Source: Curtobacterium sp. Leaf183 (GTDB taxonomy: Bacteria > Actinomycetota > Actinomycetes > Actinomycetales > Microbacteriaceae). From it: 57,945 nucleotides of DNA. Under the pieces are notes generated by a model, which worked only from the letters and a program-made list of their open reading frames with translations, was not told where the DNA came from and searched no databases. Where the stretch lies: the NCBI RefSeq assembly GCF_001424385.1, contig NZ_LMPO01000012.1, positions 159,647-217,591 of the forward strand. Reading direction: 5' to 3'. This document shows positions 57,852 to 57,945 of the stretch, in pieces. How positions within the stretch are numbered: the first letter of the stretch is position 1; each line of letters opens with the position of its first letter. Made by a program: the position numbers and the translations under genes.

Positions 57852-57945
57852 TTACTTGATCTGCGCGGTGATGGTGGCGGTACCGACGAGGAGGCCGCCC
57901 TTGACGGCGTCGGTCTTGAAGGTGCTGTTGAGCAGCTTCGCGGCG
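57852..57945 (-). CDS. C-terminal end of an unidentified gene (truncated by window edge)
   Basis: The last 30 codons read AKLLNSTFKTDAVKGGLLVG and then TATITAQIK, stop TAA. Rhythm and composition (Thr/Val-rich end, alternating hydrophobic residues) suggest the C-terminal beta strand of a secreted or cell-surface domain. I do not recognise the family. Support comes from the frame staying open to the edge and the terminator hairpin 30 bp after the stop. Confidence 0.55.
   Translation of the reverse strand, partial: AAKLLNSTFKTDAVKGGLLVGTATITAQIK

Overview
The window is chromosomal DNA of very high GC content. The gene set points to an actinobacterium of the Microbacteriaceae, and Curtobacterium is my best guess from gene content alone. 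Supporting marks are the coproporphyrin-dependent haem pathway (hemQ, a ferrochelatase with a C-terminal Cys cluster), NucS in place of MutS/MutL, an actinobacterial Asp23/AmaP cassette, and many genes with a TANNNT -10 box only 6-9 nt before the start codon, which suggests leaderless mRNAs. I see no tRNA or rRNA gene, insertion sequence, prophage or CRISPR array.

Layout. 1-2.8 kb: an arginine-to-ornithine-to-glutamate-semialdehyde pair (amidinohydrolase and RocD) with a divergent Lrp regulator. 2.8-9 kb: small oxidoreductases, membrane proteins, a tyrosine phosphatase and a nucleotidyltransferase. 9-12.6 kb: a PutA-like protein whose aldehyde dehydrogenase half has lost its catalytic residues. 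12.7-19.2 kb: MarR, an AlkA-like glycosylase, phosphofructokinase, an AcuI-type reductase, a GntR regulator, a double-GntR protein and an orphan ABC ATPase. 19.3-30.8 kb: almost the whole haem pathway, as hemA facing a hemE-hemY pair, and a second minus-strand operon hemQ-hemH-hemC-hemD-hemB-hemL. A YtxH/Holin-X/DUF3618 membrane cassette lies between the two. 30.9-33.2 kb: an SDIPGE-repeat small protein, a DUF4232 lipoprotein and an AraC regulator with an extra half DNA-binding domain. 33.3-37.6 kb: a nine-gene Asp23/AmaP/CsbD envelope-stress cassette, including an Asp23 domain fused to LEA-like 11-residue repeats. 37.7-57.9 kb: a degenerate beta-lactamase-fold protein, M13 peptidase, uracil permease, MATE pump, LacI-MFS pair, NucS, HAD phosphatase, CynX-type MFS, several small enzymes, a carboxylesterase, a divergent sugar transporter / isomerase / dehydrogenase locus with twin operators, an ECF sigma factor, and the 3' end of one more gene.

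How genes work together. HemA and HemL make 5-aminolevulinate, and HemB, HemC, HemD and HemE carry it to coproporphyrinogen III. HemY oxidises that to coproporphyrin III, HemH inserts iron and HemQ decarboxylates coproheme to haem. The Asp23/AmaP genes probably build a membrane-anchored envelope complex. The divergent sugar locus looks like import, isomerisation and oxidation of one substrate under one repressor.

Two kinds of unexplained non-coding structure recur. First, clusters of one short word repeated in both orientations fill three gaps between convergent genes (4.9, 43.5 and 48.8 kb), with a different word in each. Second, short tandem repeats sit on or beside stop codons (7.0, 13.1, 30.8, 37.7 and 53.6 kb).
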